From assembly GCF_000967965.1 (NCBI RefSeq), contig NZ_LACC01000011.1, forward strand, positions 472,846 to 536,845: a stretch of 64,000 nucleotides of DNA, in the 5' to 3' direction. The position numbers were made by a program, and so were the translations under genes. The stretch comes from Pseudomonas fluorescens. Its GTDB lineage: Bacteria; Pseudomonadota; Gammaproteobacteria; Pseudomonadales; Pseudomonadaceae. Positions 61,379-64,000 of the stretch are shown here, piece by piece. The notes beneath the pieces are model-generated. The model was not told the DNA's origin. It saw only the letters and a program-made list of their open reading frames with translations, and made no database searches. How positions within the stretch are numbered: position 1 is the stretch's first letter; every line of letters starts with the position of its first letter.

Positions 61379-63808
61379 TCATTTTGCCGCTTGCCATGAC
61401 GCGCCAGGGGCAGCGCTGTTGGCAAGGCACAGCCAGCCGCCTTCGGCCTGATTCAGGCGTTGGGCCGCAGCCAGCAGAGCGGTCCGGTCAATGCGCACAA
61501 TGGCCTCGGGTAATTGCGTCAGATATTCCGACGAACGGCCAGCCAGCTTGCCCTGCCAGAGTAATTCGGCCGCTTGAACCGTGGTGAGCGCCGCGCTGGA
61601 AAACTGGTCCGCCAAGGCCTGGCGTTGAGCGCTGAAGGTGGTGTCGTCGAGTGCGTTGATCAGTTCCGGCAATCGATTCAGGAATTGCTTGATGTGTTGC
61701 AGCAGCTCCGCAGGTGCAACGCTTGGCGATTGCACGCCAAACAGCAACCCGGTTTGCCCGTGAATCTGCCGCAGGGCGCTGAACACCGCATAGCCGAGTT
61801 GCAGCTCCACCCGCAGGCGTTGGTAGAACGGTGTCTGGCAGGCATGCGCGAGCAAACGCCACGCGGCTTCGTCGGCCATTTCCTGGGTGGCTGTCGGACA
61901 GAACAGCAGCAACGCGTGCTCACCGGAAGCGGTATCGACAGTGCTCCACAGATGCTGTGCAAGGATCGATGAGGGCGGCGTCAGTTGATTGTCCGGTGTG
62001 CCGGGTATGCGGCTCAAGGCCAGGCCCATGGCCGCTTGAGTCTGAGCCGATAACCCGATGGCCAGCCCATCCCATCGCGCACTCGACCAGAGTGACTGCA
62101 TGTCGTCCGAGTTCGCGGTGTGCCCGAGGCAGTGATCGGGCAATGCCTTGAGCAGTTGTCGAATCGGTATCAACGCAACGCTCGTCGATTCGGCTTGTGA
62201 GACAGCGGCATCAGGTTTTGTCAGTTCTTTCAGCACATACTCCATGACGCTGGGCATCGGCTCCTGTAGCCCGTTCAGTTTGAGCAGCCATTCGTTGCCC
62301 GACGCACTGAAGGACAAATCCACACCGGCTTGGTGCGCGTCTTCGCGTAACGGTTGCAGGTGGTTTTCCAGCCGTGATTGAAGGTGGCTGCCGGGAGCCG
62401 AGTCCAGACGCCAGCGCAGATAAATCGCACCTTCAACACCGTTATCCGGCCATGCCTGGCTGAATTGCATCGGCGAACGTTCACGACGGCTGCGCGAGCG
62501 GTCCTGGGCAAACGTGCGCAGGCCGCGGTGGGCGCTGGTCTGGCCGCGAATCAATCCGGCGTTGGCTGCCGCTGCTTCGGAGTGCAGGAACGGGTTGGGT
62601 GCCGGCAATTGCCATGGGCCGCCGAAGTTATCCACAGCGCCGATTTGTTGGAGGATTTGCTTGAGGGCTGTAACGCCCTGCTCGGTTAACCCGAATTCAC
62701 GTTGTTCGCTGTCCAGTCGAGCCAGTTGCAAGGCACTGCTGATTTGCTGCTGGCGCTGGAGCAGGGTGGCGTACTCTTCGCGCAATCGGTTCCAGTCTTG
62801 CTTGGCAAAGAAACCGAGCCAGTCCATCAGGCGTTCGCGGATGCCTGGTGCCGAGTCGGCGGCGGGCAGGGTGAATTCGATATGCAGCAAGGCTTGCCTG
62901 GCGAACTGGTACAGCGGCTGGGCTTTCAGGTGATCGGCCAGCCCGCGCTCGCGCAGGTCCGCCAACAAGCCTCCGGGTTTTTCCAGATTCAGCCAGTGGC
63001 ACAGGAATGCCAGCGCTTCGGCAGAGTTGTCAGGCAGTGTTTCGAGGGCAAACAGCAGGTCCAGACGGCCTTCGCCAGCCTGTTGATAACTTTTGTTCGG
63101 CGAGTCCATCAGCTGTGTAGGCGCTTGTTGCGAGACTGTTTCGCCTTTGGCAATGACGCTGCCAAAGGCTTCGGCCATCGCTTTCAATTCATCGAGGTTC
63201 TGCGGCCCGGCCAGGCTCAGGGTCATTTGCCCGGTCTGGTAATAGCGCTGATAAAAATCCTGCAAAGCCTGCTGACAATCGGCTTGATCCACTGGCAGGC
63301 TGTCACGATTGCCTGCATGAAAACCCCGTAGCGGATGAGCCTCGGCGAGGCCATTGAACAGCGCAAACTGCTGCTGCGCCTCGGCATCCTGCGACCACGC
63401 GATAAATTCCGCATGCAGCACTTCCCGTTCCCGCTGTTGATCGTCCGGATTCATACGCGGATGGGTGAGCATGTCTGACAGACGCTCCAGTCCACCGGCA
63501 AATGCCTGGATCGGCAATTCGAAAAAGTAATCTGTGGTGCGCTCGCTGGTCCGCGCATTCACTTGCCCGCCATGGCCCTGGACGTAGGCCATCAGCCCTT
63601 GGTCCGCAGGAAAACGCTCAGTCCCCAGAAACAACAAATGCTCAAGAAAATGCGCCAGGCCAGGCCATGCCAGCGGCACATCATGGCTGCCCGCGGCGAC
63701 CCGCAACGCTGCTGCGCAGCGCTTCAAATTCGGGGCATGACGCAACGTCACCCGCAGACCATTGGCCAGGGTTTCAGTAGGGGGGCGAGGGTGATTCAGC
63801 GCGGGCAT
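61379..63808 (-). CDS. pqqF: PqqF, M16 zinc metalloprotease of the PQQ pathway
   Basis: 809 aa from ATG 63808 (MPALNHPRPPTETLANGLRV), with GGAAG upstream; GTG 63814 would add two residues. The inverted zinc motif is H53-F-L-E56-H57 (LAHFLEHLLFLGTERFP), with the further Glu in QREREVLHAEFIAW. Four M16-type domains follow. With its partner peptidase it processes PqqA and peptide intermediates. It lies directly upstream of pqqA in the same direction, with 158 bases between. Confidence 0.94.
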   Translation of the reverse strand: MPALNHPRPPTETLANGLRVTLRHAPNLKRCAAALRVAAGSHDVPLAWPGLAHFLEHLLFLGTERFPADQGLMAYVQGHGGQVNARTSERTTDYFFELPIQAFAGGLERLSDMLTHPRMNPDDQQREREVLHAEFIAWSQDAEAQQQFALFNGLAEAHPLRGFHAGNRDSLPVDQADCQQALQDFYQRYYQTGQMTLSLAGPQNLDELKAMAEAFGSVIAKGETVSQQAPTQLMDSPNKSYQQAGEGRLDLLFALETLPDNSAEALAFLCHWLNLEKPGGLLADLRERGLADHLKAQPLYQFARQALLHIEFTLPAADSAPGIRERLMDWLGFFAKQDWNRLREEYATLLQRQQQISSALQLARLDSEQREFGLTEQGVTALKQILQQIGAVDNFGGPWQLPAPNPFLHSEAAAANAGLIRGQTSAHRGLRTFAQDRSRSRRERSPMQFSQAWPDNGVEGAIYLRWRLDSAPGSHLQSRLENHLQPLREDAHQAGVDLSFSASGNEWLLKLNGLQEPMPSVMEYVLKELTKPDAAVSQAESTSVALIPIRQLLKALPDHCLGHTANSDDMQSLWSSARWDGLAIGLSAQTQAAMGLALSRIPGTPDNQLTPPSSILAQHLWSTVDTASGEHALLLFCPTATQEMADEAAWRLLAHACQTPFYQRLRVELQLGYAVFSALRQIHGQTGLLFGVQSPSVAPAELLQHIKQFLNRLPELINALDDTTFSAQRQALADQFSSAALTTVQAAELLWQGKLAGRSSEYLTQLPEAIVRIDRTALLAAAQRLNQAEGGWLCLANSAAPGASWQAAK

Positions 63809-63880
63809 GGGCACTTCCAGAACAGTGAAGTGCCAATGCTAGCGGATTAGGGGGCGTTCTCAATTAGTTTCCGCGCCGCG

Positions 63881-63977
63881 CCGGGTCTGCTGTTGTGCAG
63901 GGCAAGGCGCGAGAAGCGTGGTTTGGTTGTTCCAAATAAGCTTCGAGCAACGCGGCCCTGCACAACAGCAGGCCCGG
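63881..63977. repeat. 97-nt imperfect palindrome at right edge
   Basis: Left arm 63881-63903 and right arm 63955-63977 are reverse complements at 22 of 23 positions (core CTGCTGTTGTGCAGGGC). The 51-base centre can fold further through AAGC/GCTT and TTTGG/CCAAA. It is not REP-like and has no T-tract. A minus-strand frame is open from the edge to a stop at 63864 (…LLEAYLEQPNHASRALP…), so the repeat could instead be the end of a coding region outside the window. Confidence 0.6.
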
Positions 63978-64000
63978 CCCTTCGGGTTGTGCCTTAAAGC

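Noticed and set aside
1..64000. CRISPR array, tRNA, rRNA, phage or transposase genes
   Set aside because: No regularly spaced direct repeats, no tRNA cloverleaf sequence with a GTTC-type arm, and no integrase or transposase motifs were noticed.

Overview
The window is chromosomal DNA from a fluorescent Pseudomonas, most likely the P. fluorescens group. The evidence is high-GC coding sequence, many Pseudomonas REP palindromes (core GAGCAGGCTCGCTCCCACA) between genes, a GacA-activated rsmY RNA gene, and a gene order that, from memory of the PAO1 map, follows the creBCD - fiuIRA - glcB - rarD - modE - bioBFHCD - fadE region. All gene calls come from reading motifs and context; no database search was run.

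Layout. 1-5.2 kb: the end of the sarcosine oxidase operon (soxA partial, soxG), then purU and fdhA, which handle one-carbon units from glycine betaine/sarcosine breakdown. 5.3-9.8 kb: two short RHS-core proteins with different, AT-richer C-terminal tips, flanking a DUF2780 protein, a YihG-like acyltransferase and a retropepsin-like protease. The second RHS tip appears to be frameshifted. 10-13.6 kb: creB-creC-creD. 13.7-15.9 kb: a glutathione S-transferase and an ACS-family MFS transporter. 16.2-21.8 kb: an iron-siderophore cell-surface signalling cluster (ECF sigma, FecR anti-sigma, STN-type TonB receptor, PepSY membrane protein, small membrane protein). 21.9-25.3 kb: a DEDDh exonuclease, a CNMP/CBS/DUF294 protein and a single-domain response regulator. 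25.4-34.6 kb: glcB, a GcvR-like ACT protein, rarD, a YihE-type kinase, a Tat-exported PhoX phosphatase, a ModE regulator and comF.

34.7-39.3 kb: the complete biotin operon bioB-F-H-C-D with overlapping genes, followed by a 98-aa protein resembling the terminal helices of flagellar rod/hook proteins. 40-52.2 kb: three paralogous acyl-CoA dehydrogenases (about 600 aa), with a divergent pair (exported unknown protein and long di-heme peroxidase) and a GGDEF protein inserted between the first and second. 52.2-52.4 kb: rsmY with a perfect GacA box. 52.4-56 kb: a LysR regulator, a class III aminotransferase, a RelE/HigB-HigA type toxin-antitoxin operon and a Pmp3-family small membrane protein. 56-63.8 kb: the complete PQQ cluster pqqF-A-B-C-D-E plus an S9 peptidase, all leftward, with an intrinsic terminator between pqqA and pqqB.

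No rRNA, tRNA, CRISPR array, integrase or intact insertion sequence was seen. The most unusual items are the two orphan RHS tips, the exported-protein/di-heme peroxidase island with its 1.1-kb AT-rich divergent spacer, the flagellar-D0-like mini-protein, a hairpin occupying the aminotransferase start region, and a 97-nt imperfect palindrome at the right edge.
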